Assembly: GCA_902546375.1 (NCBI GenBank)
Contig: CACCJO010000003.1
Location: forward strand, 1 to 64,000
Origin: an uncultured Pelagibacteraceae bacterium
GTDB lineage: Bacteria > Pseudomonadota > Alphaproteobacteria > Pelagibacterales > Pelagibacteraceae
Reading direction: 5' to 3'
DNA length: 64,000 nt
In this document: one piece after another, positions 32,247 to 41,268 of the stretch
Position numbering within the stretch: position 1 is the first letter of the stretch
Layout of the letters: the number at the start of each line of letters is the position of its first letter
Notes under the pieces: generated by a model
Seen by the model: only the letters and a program-made list of their open reading frames with translations
Told to the model about the DNA's origin: nothing
Database searches by the model: none
Position numbers and translations under genes: made by a program

Positions 32247-33465
32247 AGAGATAGATTTAAGTTTAGACCGTATAAAAATTCTTTGCGAAAAATTAGGGAA
32301 TCCTCAAGACAAAATAAAAGCAATATCGGTCGTAGGAACAAATGGTAAGCAATCTACCATTAATGCAATTTTTTCGATTCTCAAAGAAGCAAAAGTAAAA
32401 TGCAATGTTTATACGAGCCCACATATTCAAAAAATCAATGAGAGGTTTGTTTTTAATAATTATATGCTTCTTGATGACGAATTAATTGATCTTTTTGAAG
32501 AAGTTGAAAAAATAAATGATCAAAATCCCTTAACTTTTTTTGAGGCATTGTCTGCTTGTTATTTCTATAAAGCTGCTCAATATCCCAATAATATTAATTT
32601 AATAGAGGCAGGTTTGTTTCATAGGTTTGACGCAACTAATATTCTAAAAAATAATTTAGCAAGTATTGTATGCTCTATAAGTAAAGATCATCTTGATTGG
32701 TTACCAAAGGATCAGCAAACTATTGAAAAAATTGTATTTGAAAAAACATCCTCTCTTTTAAATTCTAATATAATTGTATCTAAACAAAACTCAGTTAAAA
32801 CAACTGAAAGTATCAAAAAATCAATTTCACAAAACTTATCTAATAAATTGTTTTTTAATGAAGATTATAGTTATTCTAATAAAGAAAATGGTTTTTTTTA
32901 TTATGAAGATAAATTTGGTGGTTTAAAACTACCGATGCCAAATATTCTTGGACAATTTCAGTTAGAAAATATTTCAACAGCAATAGCTTCAATAAGACAG
33001 TTAAATTTAGAAGTTAAAGATGATGATATAAAAAATGCAATTACAAAAATTGAGAGTATTGGCAGATTACAAGAAATAAAGTCTGGAAAAATTAAAGATC
33101 TAATCAAAAATAACCGATTATTATTGGATGGAAGTCATAATGAAGATGGTGCTAGAGTTTTAAATGAATATCTCCAAACTTTAGATTGCAATAAGCATTT
33201 TATCATAGGAATGATGTCTAATAAAAATCATGAAGGATATATTAGCCACTTCAAAGATATTTCATCTCTGACCACTGTTGATATCCCTAATCAGCAAAAC
33301 GCTATCAGTGGTAAAAAATTAAAAGAAAAATTTCAAAATGTTTTTAATGCTAAATATGAGGTCAATGTTGAGAAAGCAATTAAATCCTTATCACTTAAAG
33401 AAAATGATATGTTAATAATTACAGGATCTTTGTATTTAGCTGGTGAAATATTAAACTTAAATTAG
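32200..33465 (+). CDS. folC: Folylpolyglutamate synthase/dihydrofolate synthase
   Basis: VVGTNGKQSTINAI P-loop, Mur ligase fold; start overlaps accD. Confidence 0.9.
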   Translation: MKLQKIVNHLQKLHPKEIDLSLDRIKILCEKLGNPQDKIKAISVVGTNGKQSTINAIFSILKEAKVKCNVYTSPHIQKINERFVFNNYMLLDDELIDLFEEVEKINDQNPLTFFEALSACYFYKAAQYPNNINLIEAGLFHRFDATNILKNNLASIVCSISKDHLDWLPKDQQTIEKIVFEKTSSLLNSNIIVSKQNSVKTTESIKKSISQNLSNKLFFNEDYSYSNKENGFFYYEDKFGGLKLPMPNILGQFQLENISTAIASIRQLNLEVKDDDIKNAITKIESIGRLQEIKSGKIKDLIKNNRLLLDGSHNEDGARVLNEYLQTLDCNKHFIIGMMSNKNHEGYISHFKDISSLTTVDIPNQQNAISGKKLKEKFQNVFNAKYEVNVEKAIKSLSLKENDMLIITGSLYLAGEILNLN

Positions 33466-33779
33466 ATATTTTTTTCTAAAAACTCTTTCATATGGCTTTC
33501 TGGTACGCCACCAACTTTTCTATCAACCTCAACACCTTTTTTATAGATTATCACTGTTGGAACACCTCTTATTCCTGCAGCACTTCCAGTATTAATACCA
33601 CCATCTTCTATATCAGCGTAATAAAAACCAGCCTTGTCTTTATACTCAACTGCAAGCTTATCCATGATTGGTTTTAAAGACTTACAAGGGCCACACCAAG
33701 CTGCACTAAATTGAATTACTGAAACGTCCTCACTTTTAATTTTATTTTCAAAATCTTCATCTTTAAAATCTATAAGCAT
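33462..33779 (-). CDS. trxA: Thioredoxin
   Basis: AAWCGPCKSLKP active site. Confidence 0.95.
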   Translation of the reverse strand: MLIDFKDEDFENKIKSEDVSVIQFSAAWCGPCKSLKPIMDKLAVEYKDKAGFYYADIEDGGINTGSAAGIRGVPTVIIYKKGVEVDRKVGGVPESHMKEFLEKNI

Positions 33780-33813
33780 AAATCCTTTCTATTAATTTGT
33801 TTATTAAAGTCAA

Positions 33814-35250
33814 CTAGGCAATTTCATATTTCTTTTCAATAGACATAATAAAATCATTTATTTCATCTAGTTTATTTAATTCATTTTTATCATCTCTTTT
33901 ATCTGCTTGATCTCTCAAATAGTCGATTTCATTATATGCCATATTTACCGTTTGCCACTTCTCCTTGTTCTTACTTAGTATACGTCTAGCAATTTCACTT
34001 TTAATATTTTTATATAAATCAGGTGGTAAAATTTGTGGTGCTTCCTGATAAATAATTTTTTGTCCAAACCAACTACATCTTTTGTCTGTGAATTTATCTA
34101 GTAATCTCAACTTATCTTCCCAAGATGAACTATGCCAGGTTTTAAAAAGAGCAGTATCTTTATTAGGAATAAATTTTTCATACAAAGTTTCCTCAGGTAA
34201 CAAATCTTCCTGGGTTTTAGTTTGTTCTTTTTCTTCTGCTGCCTCTCTATTTATAATTTGTATATTTTTACAAAAATTTTCATTATTTCTAACCATTTGC
34301 GCTCTTTTTGTTATTGTTTCTAAATCTAGGTCTGAATAGGGTTTTTGTTTTAAGGCAAACTCTTTACCCAAAATTACTGGAGCTTTATTAGTTTTTAAAA
34401 CTCTTAAGGGTTTTGGACTATATTTTTTAAAAATATCTCTTAATTGATTTACTGTTAAGTTTAATAGTGGTTCTGGATCTCTTCTTAAATCCCAAACATA
34501 TCCCCAAGAAGCGTAAGATGGATGAAAACAATGATTTGGATGTAGTGTGCTAGTGAGATACATCATATTTCTACCCTTCACATTTTCAAAAATAGAATAT
34601 ATGCCTTCATTTTTTAAAAACGTTTCTACGCTTGTTTTAGTTGATGTTTTTAAAAATGTTTCCCAATTTTCTTTATGTTTGTCTTTAATAATTCGAAGTA
34701 CTTTCAATGAATTTTGAGCATCAACGTAGGCAGTGTGGCTTGCTGAAGTGTCAAAACCTTGCATTCTTGATAAGGATTCTAATGCAAGACTAGGGTTACC
34801 TGCTTCCGTTAATTCTGTTTTTAAAGTTTCAGAATTTAAGGTTTGAGCTGCCCTCGCTATGTGTAAACCATCATGTTCACTATTAGGCGATGAGTGAGTA
34901 GCGTAAGGATAGCGATTGCCCTTAAAAAAATTAAAGTGAAACATTCTCCGGTCAAAATTTAGATTTGACCAACCCATAAACATTGCTGGAGCACATTTAG
35001 AGAAAAAGTTTTCAACAGCACCTAAAAAGTCATAATGTGAATAATTGCCTTTAGTTAATAAGTCAATGCTAGTTGAATTAACAAGTAAAGCCTTTGCACT
35101 TGGCACCTCACCTTCTGGCATTCGCCCTCTAATATTTAATTTTCCAATTTCTCTTAAATTTTTATCAACTACAACAGCTCCAACTTCAATTATGGATCCC
35201 CATATTGTTGAGTTTGTTGTCTCTGTATCGTAAATTACAATCTTATCCAT
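33814..35250 (-). CDS. sbcB: Exodeoxyribonuclease I-like DEDDh exonuclease
   Basis: YDTETTNS ExoI motif, NLNFDRRMF, HTAYVDAQ, SbcB-like C-terminal region. Confidence 0.87.
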   Translation of the reverse strand: MDKIVIYDTETTNSTIWGSIIEVGAVVVDKNLREIGKLNIRGRMPEGEVPSAKALLVNSTSIDLLTKGNYSHYDFLGAVENFFSKCAPAMFMGWSNLNFDRRMFHFNFFKGNRYPYATHSSPNSEHDGLHIARAAQTLNSETLKTELTEAGNPSLALESLSRMQGFDTSASHTAYVDAQNSLKVLRIIKDKHKENWETFLKTSTKTSVETFLKNEGIYSIFENVKGRNMMYLTSTLHPNHCFHPSYASWGYVWDLRRDPEPLLNLTVNQLRDIFKKYSPKPLRVLKTNKAPVILGKEFALKQKPYSDLDLETITKRAQMVRNNENFCKNIQIINREAAEEKEQTKTQEDLLPEETLYEKFIPNKDTALFKTWHSSSWEDKLRLLDKFTDKRCSWFGQKIIYQEAPQILPPDLYKNIKSEIARRILSKNKEKWQTVNMAYNEIDYLRDQADKRDDKNELNKLDEINDFIMSIEKKYEIA

Positions 35251-35253
35251 TTT

Positions 35254-35943
35254 TTATAAAACTAAATTATTCATCTCATTAAATTTTTTTAATCTACCTA
35301 AAAACAAATTTTGATATGTTATTAGTTCAGGCCCTTGAATTTTAAATTCTTGAAATAAATTATCCACTGTACAAACTAGAATAACACATGCATTAATTTT
35401 TGAATTATAAACAATATTATGTGCTAAAGAGTAAGCCGCGGTTTGTAAAAACCAAGAGTCTATGTACTCTACTTTTTTTGGTTTGTTGGACTGCTTGAAA
35501 TCAATTATTGTTTCTTTTCCCTCATAAACACCCACGCAGTCCGCTGTACCCGCATATCTATCAGGATAATGCATAGTGGCCTCCACACCATATATTTCCT
35601 CTAATCTGTTTGTTAAACCCTTATCAATAATTTCTTTTGCCATTTTTTTATATTGCTCATTATCTTCAAAAAAACTTAAATTTTCTCTACCTAAAAGAAA
35701 AGACTCTAAATAACTGTGCATCTGAGAACCTCTGCTACTTGCTGCCTTTGTAATAGCTTCAGCTTCTTTATGGCCAGTTCTCTCTCTCCAATTTGCTAAA
35801 GCTGCTTTATCTTCCTCAGATTTAGTTGCATCAAGTATTGAAGTTACACTCGGTAACTTTGCTTCTCCAAGTACGTATCTTCTTATTCCATCTTCTGTCG
35901 CTTTTGAACTTGTAGGATAGTCATATTTTTTGTTCCAACGCAT
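35254..35943 (-). CDS. PD-(D/E)XK exonuclease, MGME1/phage exonuclease-like
   Basis: RYAGTADCVGVYEGKETIIDFKQSNKPKK fits the PD-(D/E)XK D...DxK core with the MGME1-like SxKPK extension. Confidence 0.8.
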   Translation of the reverse strand: MRWNKKYDYPTSSKATEDGIRRYVLGEAKLPSVTSILDATKSEEDKAALANWRERTGHKEAEAITKAASSRGSQMHSYLESFLLGRENLSFFEDNEQYKKMAKEIIDKGLTNRLEEIYGVEATMHYPDRYAGTADCVGVYEGKETIIDFKQSNKPKKVEYIDSWFLQTAAYSLAHNIVYNSKINACVILVCTVDNLFQEFKIQGPELITYQNLFLGRLKKFNEMNNLVL

Positions 35944-35980
35944 TTGATTTCTTATAGTAGGTATTATCTGAAAAAAGAAA

Positions 35981-37072
35981 TTATTTTTTTACTTGTTTAT
36001 TTCTTTCAACAAAACTCTCAACGTTCTCTGTAAGAACAGCTTTTTCAACTTGCTCGGGATCTTTTATATTTTCTAAAGTTCTAGTTATTGATCTTGCATC
36101 TTTTCCAAAACTATCAACAACCGTCATGGCCTCTTCAAGTTTTTTTCTTAATTTATAGATATTATCAAAATGACTAGAAAATCTAGTGCTTATAGTTTTT
36201 AAATGATCATAAATCTCTGTTGCGTGTTTTGAAATTTTAAGAGACTGAAAGCCCATATGTAAAGACTGTAAATAAGCTGAAAGAGTATTTGGGCCACAAA
36301 TTACTATTTTATATTTTTTCATTAATTCTTGAATTAATAACTCTTTAGTGCTTGGGTCTTGATACTCAGTTAATTCTTTATAAAGACTTTCTGTAGGAGC
36401 GTACACTATTGCAAAATTTGAAGTTTTAGGTGGAACAATATATTTTTCCATAACACTTTTTGCTTTAGCCTTAAATGCACTTGCTAATTTTGTTCTGGCA
36501 TCAGCAACTGCCTTCTTGTCATCTGCCTCGTGCGCATCTGTAATTGCCTTAAATTTTTCTACTGGAAAATGAGAGTCTACCGGAACCAAAACATCTCCCT
36601 GAAGCTTGATTGCAAATTCTACGTTTTCACTTGTATCTTCTTTCATTTTGACATTTGTCATATATTGAGACGCAGGTAATAAATCTTTAATTAGAGCATC
36701 CAAAGAATACTCAGCTAGAGTTCCATATTTTTTGACCCCTGCTAAAATTTTAGTAATTCCCTCTTGACTTTGATTTAAGAGCTTTACTTGTTCATTAAAA
36801 TTACCGACCTTCTCATCAACTTTAGTAAGTGCCTCGGTCATATCCTTTGTAACCCCAGTTGATAAAGAGTTAAATGAGGTAGACATCGAACTTAGAGATG
36901 TATTTATTGTAGAATTTAAGCTATCTTTTAATCTAATAATTTCCGCATTCAAATTTGCTATTTCATTAGTCTCATCAGCTCTGTTCTCTTTCTTGGATTT
37001 TATATTTAAATACAAAATAGCCAAGATTGCTCCAAACATTAAAATTAAAATTATTAATAAAATTGTGTCCAT
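35981..37072 (-). CDS. rmuC: DNA recombination protein RmuC
   Basis: N-terminal TM helix, coiled coil, VPVDSHFPVEKF..., IVICGPNTLSAYLQSL. Confidence 0.92.
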   Translation of the reverse strand: MDTILLIILILMFGAILAILYLNIKSKKENRADETNEIANLNAEIIRLKDSLNSTINTSLSSMSTSFNSLSTGVTKDMTEALTKVDEKVGNFNEQVKLLNQSQEGITKILAGVKKYGTLAEYSLDALIKDLLPASQYMTNVKMKEDTSENVEFAIKLQGDVLVPVDSHFPVEKFKAITDAHEADDKKAVADARTKLASAFKAKAKSVMEKYIVPPKTSNFAIVYAPTESLYKELTEYQDPSTKELLIQELMKKYKIVICGPNTLSAYLQSLHMGFQSLKISKHATEIYDHLKTISTRFSSHFDNIYKLRKKLEEAMTVVDSFGKDARSITRTLENIKDPEQVEKAVLTENVESFVERNKQVKK

Positions 37073-37102
37073 GATTCGTAAGTTATATTATAAGGGATTT
37101 TT

Positions 37103-37234
37103 ATGGAATTATATCTCATTTTGAAAATTATTTTTGGAATAGGGGTTCTAATAGCTACTTATGCAATAATAAGAAATTTAGATATCATCAAAATTATTCT
37201 CATATACTTTAAAGATAAATTACTTAGAAAGTAA
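37103..37234 (+). CDS. Small single-TM protein, 43 aa (not in ORF track)
   Basis: MELYLILKIIFGIGVLIATYAIIRNLDIIKIILIYFKDKLLRK; AAGGG Shine-Dalgarno-like sequence upstream. Confidence 0.45.
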   Translation: MELYLILKIIFGIGVLIATYAIIRNLDIIKIILIYFKDKLLRK

Positions 37235-37906
37235 TTTAACAAAGTTTTTTAAACCTTTTTTTTTACTATTTTTTTTTGAAATAAAAATGCAAGCTTGAGA
37301 TTTTAAGATTTCTCCATCTTTCAATATACGTAGGTTATTCGCTCTAAGAGTCTCACCTGTAGAAGTTATGTCTGTAATTAATTCAGCTGAACCAGTAAAA
37401 GGGTACGCCTCAGTTGCTCCTAAACTATCAACTAATTTAAATTGAGTAACACCTTTAGAAAATAAAAAATCCCTAGTTAAATTTGGATACTTAGTTGCAA
37501 CTCTTAATCTTTTTTTCTTTTTATCTCTAAATTCAAATGCAATTTCTTCTAGGTCAGCTATTGTTTGAACATCGATCCAAGGATCAGGTATAGCTACAAC
37601 TAGATTAGCATTTCCAAAATTAAGTTTTTTAATAACATTTATTTTGTTTTGGGTATTTATCTTGCTTTCTTTTAATAAATCAAAACCAGAAAAGCCAATA
37701 TCTAAAGAGCCATCTCCTAATCTTTCAATAATTTCTCTAGCGTGCAAATATAAAATTTTTATGTTTAATTTATTTTTTATTGAACCTATCAAATCTCTTT
37801 CCCCTCGCTCAGAAATAAGCTTTAATCTTTTTTTAGTAAAAATTTTTAAAACATCTTTTCTTAACCGTCCCTTGCTTGGTATTCCTATATTTATTAAATT
37901 TTTCAT
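37220..37906 (-). CDS. hisG: ATP phosphoribosyltransferase, short form
   Basis: IGIPSKGRLRKDVL, short (228 aa) with hisZ upstream. Confidence 0.94.
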   Translation of the reverse strand: MKNLINIGIPSKGRLRKDVLKIFTKKRLKLISERGERDLIGSIKNKLNIKILYLHAREIIERLGDGSLDIGFSGFDLLKESKINTQNKINVIKKLNFGNANLVVAIPDPWIDVQTIADLEEIAFEFRDKKKKRLRVATKYPNLTRDFLFSKGVTQFKLVDSLGATEAYPFTGSAELITDITSTGETLRANNLRILKDGEILKSQACIFISKKNSKKKGLKNFVKLLSK

Positions 37907-38961
37907 AATTGGTAATTTAAATTAAAAGCTGCTCCAACTGCTGGTGTTTGTTTTTTTGAGCCAAGATCAGAAATTAATTTGTCATAACGACCACCATTAC
38001 AACAATTAATAATTTTCGACTTTAATTTGATGTCTATTTTAAAAACTATGCCGGTGTAATACTCCAATTGTCTACCAAAGGCTGATGAAAAAACTACATT
38101 CAATTTAGATATTTTATTTTTTGAGACAGGAAAATATTTCTGATCAACAAAAAGGTTTATTTTATGTTTTTTAAAGAATTTATTTAATTCCTTTGCAGCT
38201 TTATTTATTGGACATTTAATTTTTAGAAACTCTTTAATGATTTTCGATGTATTACTTCCTTTACTTGTTCTTCTTGGATCCTTAATCTTTTTATCAAACC
38301 TTTCTAAAATTTCTTTTAATGTTCTACCTGCAACAATTGATGATTGATTATCCTTTAACATTTTTAAATATCGTCTTTTATCAACTTCAACAATAGTTGG
38401 ATCTACATCAGAATTTGTCTCTAATCTTTTTAGTAAATCACTGAAATAATCTTCTCGCCAAAAATGTCTTGTAAGTCTTAATTTCCATCTTTTCGGTATA
38501 TCTAATTTAGATATTAGAAGATTAAAAATTTCCACATTGCCAATAGTGAGTGTGCCAGTTGAGTATTTCAAATTTTTTAGTGATTTAAGTGATGTATTTA
38601 TTATTTCTTTGTCATCATTTTTTTCATCTTTTGATCCTATAATCTCAAAACCAACTTGATTTCGGATTATAGAGTCCTTTTTATTTTGAGATTTTCTATA
38701 AGCCTGTCCGCTATAAAATATTTTTTCTTTGCCCTTTAAATTGTTTTCTAAATATCTAAGACAAGAAGCAATGGTAAGGTCAGGTCTTAAACATAATTCA
38801 TTACCTTTCTGATCTGTAAATGAAAAAATAAATTTTCTAAAACTTTCACCAGATCTTTGAACTATATGATTAGTCTCAATAACTGATGGTAATTCAATAT
38901 ATTTAAATCCTTTAGACTGAACTGATCTAAGGATTTTGTTAGAAAAATTTTTTGATTTCAT
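37903..38961 (-). CDS. hisZ: ATP phosphoribosyltransferase regulatory subunit
   Basis: HisRS-like catalytic-core paralog between hisS and hisG. Confidence 0.88.
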   Translation of the reverse strand: MKSKNFSNKILRSVQSKGFKYIELPSVIETNHIVQRSGESFRKFIFSFTDQKGNELCLRPDLTIASCLRYLENNLKGKEKIFYSGQAYRKSQNKKDSIIRNQVGFEIIGSKDEKNDDKEIINTSLKSLKNLKYSTGTLTIGNVEIFNLLISKLDIPKRWKLRLTRHFWREDYFSDLLKRLETNSDVDPTIVEVDKRRYLKMLKDNQSSIVAGRTLKEILERFDKKIKDPRRTSKGSNTSKIIKEFLKIKCPINKAAKELNKFFKKHKINLFVDQKYFPVSKNKISKLNVVFSSAFGRQLEYYTGIVFKIDIKLKSKIINCCNGGRYDKLISDLGSKKQTPAVGAAFNLNYQL

Positions 38962-40336
38962 TTATTAAATTTTCTTTTGGAAATGTAATTTGGTTATTCT
39001 CCCCTTTAGCCCCAAGTAGATTCTTTAATGTTATTTTATTATCTTTAAATTCATTTTCACCGCAGATAACTGCAACTGGACATTCTCTTTTGTTAGCATA
39101 AGTAAGTTGCTTACCTAAATTTTTTTTACTATCCAAAAATATTTCAGAATTGATATTATTTTTTCTTAAATTATCTAAAATTTCGTAATAATCTTTTAAA
39201 TATTTTTCATCCATTACACAAACAATAACTGGATTTTGTGTATCAGCTTCTATTTGATTTAATTGCATCATTGCAAATAGCAATCTATCAACACCAATAC
39301 TCACACCTGTCCCCGGAATATCTACACCCTTAAATCTTGAAATTAATTTATTATACTGTCCGCCTGAGCAAATACTCCCAATATCAACTTCCTTACCCTT
39401 AATATTTTTTGCTTTAAAATTTAGATTGGTTTCAACACAAAACCCATCATAATAATCTAGACCTCTAACTATGGTAAAATTAGTTTTTACTTGATCAGAA
39501 TAATTTCCAAAGTTTAAAACTTCAAATAATTCTTCTAATTCTTTAATGCCCTCTTGGGTAACAGGATTTTTAAAATTTTCTTTAAGTTCCTTTAAATCTT
39601 TAATCCTTAAAAAATTTAAGATTTTTGAAGCTTGCACATCACTTAGGTTTGCTCCTTTTGTTATAGCTCCACTTTTATCTTTTCTTTCTTTTTTTAATAA
39701 TTCTTCGACACCCTTTAAACCGAACCCTGGTTTATCGAGTTTATCTATAGCTCTCATTACTTTGATTTGTTTATCTTTTTCAATTTTCAAATCCTCAATC
39801 AGACCTTGAACAATTTTTCTGTTACTGACATTAATAGTAAACTGATCTTTTTTTAAACCACAATCTACTAAAGTATTTGAGATCAAATTACACAGTTCAG
39901 CGTTGGCTTGGGCTGGATTAACGTTTCCAACTATATCACAATCTGCTTGAGTAAATTCCCTATACCTAGCATTTCCAGATTTTTCATTTCTAAATACATT
40001 TTGAATTGCATACCTTTTATATATTGAAGGAAGCTCTTGATTATTTTGTGCAACAAATCTAGCAAGTGGACTTGATAAGTCATATCTTAAAGTAATATTC
40101 TTTTCACCATCATCGAATGTAAACACATCAGACATAGGATTATTCTCATCCTCTGCAAGAAAGGAGCCTATATTTTCACTAATTTCAAATGATGGTGTTT
40201 CTAGTGGATCAAATCCATATTTTATAAAATTTTTCTCAATAACCCTTAATAGTCTTTTTTTGAGAAGTAATTTTTTATTCCATCTATCTTCAAAACCTGA
40301 GGGTAATCCAGGAATTAATTTATTTTCTTTATTCAT
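38939..40336 (-). CDS. hisS: Histidine-tRNA ligase
   Basis: PSGFEDRWNKK, LRYDLSSPLARFVA, GGQYNKLISRF; start set at MNKENKLIPG just downstream of tRNA-His. Confidence 0.95.
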   Translation of the reverse strand: MNKENKLIPGLPSGFEDRWNKKLLLKKRLLRVIEKNFIKYGFDPLETPSFEISENIGSFLAEDENNPMSDVFTFDDGEKNITLRYDLSSPLARFVAQNNQELPSIYKRYAIQNVFRNEKSGNARYREFTQADCDIVGNVNPAQANAELCNLISNTLVDCGLKKDQFTINVSNRKIVQGLIEDLKIEKDKQIKVMRAIDKLDKPGFGLKGVEELLKKERKDKSGAITKGANLSDVQASKILNFLRIKDLKELKENFKNPVTQEGIKELEELFEVLNFGNYSDQVKTNFTIVRGLDYYDGFCVETNLNFKAKNIKGKEVDIGSICSGGQYNKLISRFKGVDIPGTGVSIGVDRLLFAMMQLNQIEADTQNPVIVCVMDEKYLKDYYEILDNLRKNNINSEIFLDSKKNLGKQLTYANKRECPVAVICGENEFKDNKITLKNLLGAKGENNQITFPKENLINEIKKFF

Positions 40337-40340
40337 TTTT

Positions 40341-40414
40341 TGGTACCTTGAGTAGGTTACGCTCCTACGACTTCGGATCCACAAACCGACGTGATACTAT
40401 TTCACCATCAAGGC
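40341..40414 (-). tRNA. tRNA-His(GUG), noncanonical elbow
   Basis: GCCTTGA TG GTGA AATAGTA TCAC G TCGGT TTGTGGA TCCGA AGTC GTAGG AGCGTAA CCTAC TCAAGGT A CCA; all arms fold apart from one T-T mismatch; encoded CCA. Confidence 0.88.
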
Positions 40415-40483
40415 ATATCCTTTTTTGTTTTATCTTATTTTGTTGTTATTTAAAATTATAATATAAGTAATTATTCGCTAGCT

Positions 40484-40585
40484 TTAGCCAGCGTGGAAAT
40501 GAGCGTGCACACCTCTATTAGTTCCTCTAAGAGCAAGTCTAAGAGTACCTGAGTTTAATTTGTAATTAGTCTTATTTTTGTTCAT
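40484..40585 (-). CDS. Putative 33-aa leader peptide/structured leader upstream of tRNA-His-hisS
   Basis: MNKNKTNYKLNSGTLRLALRGTNRGVHAHFHAG; locally elevated GC and a hairpin spanning the stop codon (GCTGGC TAAA GCTAGC). Confidence 0.4.
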   Translation of the reverse strand: MNKNKTNYKLNSGTLRLALRGTNRGVHAHFHAG

Positions 40586-40620
40586 TAGCAGCGTTTTAGA
40601 CAAAAATTAAAATTATTCAA

Positions 40621-40664
40621 CCCAAAAAAGAAAAGGACGTTTTCTTATTTCTAAGAAAACGCCC
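40621..40664 (-). terminator. Rho-independent terminator of cold-shock gene
   Basis: Minus strand GGGCGTTTTCTTA-GAAA-TAAGAAAACGTCC followed by TTTTCTTTTTT. Confidence 0.9.
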
Positions 40665-40680
40665 TTGTAAAATATTTAAA

Positions 40681-40893
40681 TTAATCTAATTTTTTTAAAT
40701 TTACTGCTGAAGGGCCTTTTGGACCATCCTCTAAAGTAAATTCTAATTTATCTCCTTCATTTAGAAATCTCATTCCTGCAGCTTTTACTGCGCTGGCGTG
40801 AACAAAGGCATCTTTTTCTTTATCGTCTCTCTCTATAAAACCATAACCTTTTTTGCCATTAAACCATTTTACTTTTCCTTGAATTGTACTCAT
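40681..40893 (-). CDS. Cold-shock domain protein (CspA family)
   Basis: [19 protein letters not shown]. Confidence 0.95.
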   Translation of the reverse strand: MSTIQGKVKWFNGKKGYGFIERDDKEKDAFVHASAVKAAGMRFLNEGDKLEFTLEDGPKGPSAVNLKKLD

Positions 40894-40968
40894 CTTTTTA
40901 CTCGTCCTTTTGTTATTTATTTAAGATAGAAGTTAATTTCTTTGTATATTAATTTCAAGATATTTTGG

Positions 40969-41043
40969 TGGTGCCTCGGGAAGGATTCGCACCTCCGACA
41001 CAAGCCTTTTCAGGGCTCTGCTCTACTCCTGAGCTACCGAGGC
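40969..41043 (-). tRNA. tRNA-Phe(GAA)
   Basis: GCCTCGG TA GCTC AGGAGTA GAGC A GAGCC CTGAAAA GGCTT GTGTC GGAGG TGCGAAT CCTTC CCGAGGC A CCA. Confidence 0.95.
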
Positions 41044-41049
41044 AAAAAG

Positions 41050-41265
41050 TTAACCTCTAAAGATAATTCTGCCTTTAGTAAGGTCATAAGGTGTCATTTC
41101 CACAGTCACATTATCACCTTGTAATACTCGAATTCTGTTTTTTCTTAACTTACCTGCAGTGTGAGCTGTCACTACGTGACCGTTTTCCAATTGAACTCTA
41201 AACATAGCATTAGGTAACAGGTCAGTTACTTTACCCTTAAATTCAAGTAAATCTTGTTTTGACAA
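41050..41265 (-). CDS. infA: Translation initiation factor IF-1
   Basis: [40 protein letters not shown]. Confidence 0.97.
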   Translation of the reverse strand: MSKQDLLEFKGKVTDLLPNAMFRVQLENGHVVTAHTAGKLRKNRIRVLQGDNVTVEMTPYDLTKGRIIFRG

Positions 41266-41268
41266 ATT

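Noticed and set aside
33814-37072. Nuclease cluster as an anti-phage defence island
   Set aside because: ExoI and RmuC are housekeeping families and no toxin, restriction, integrase or repeat signatures are nearby; end-processing is the simpler reading.
40337-40384. ORF-track hisS start at 40384 (MWIRSRRSVTYSRYQK...)
   Set aside because: The N-terminal extension is translated tRNA-His sequence; MNKEN at 40336 is more plausible.
40484-40620. Possible tmRNA coding piece upstream of tRNA-His
   Set aside because: No tag ending in ALAA/VAA, no tmRNA acceptor signature; tRNA-His next to it is a complete tRNA.
40942-41124. 60-aa ORF over tRNA-Phe and the infA 3' end
   Set aside because: Translates a tRNA gene; spurious.
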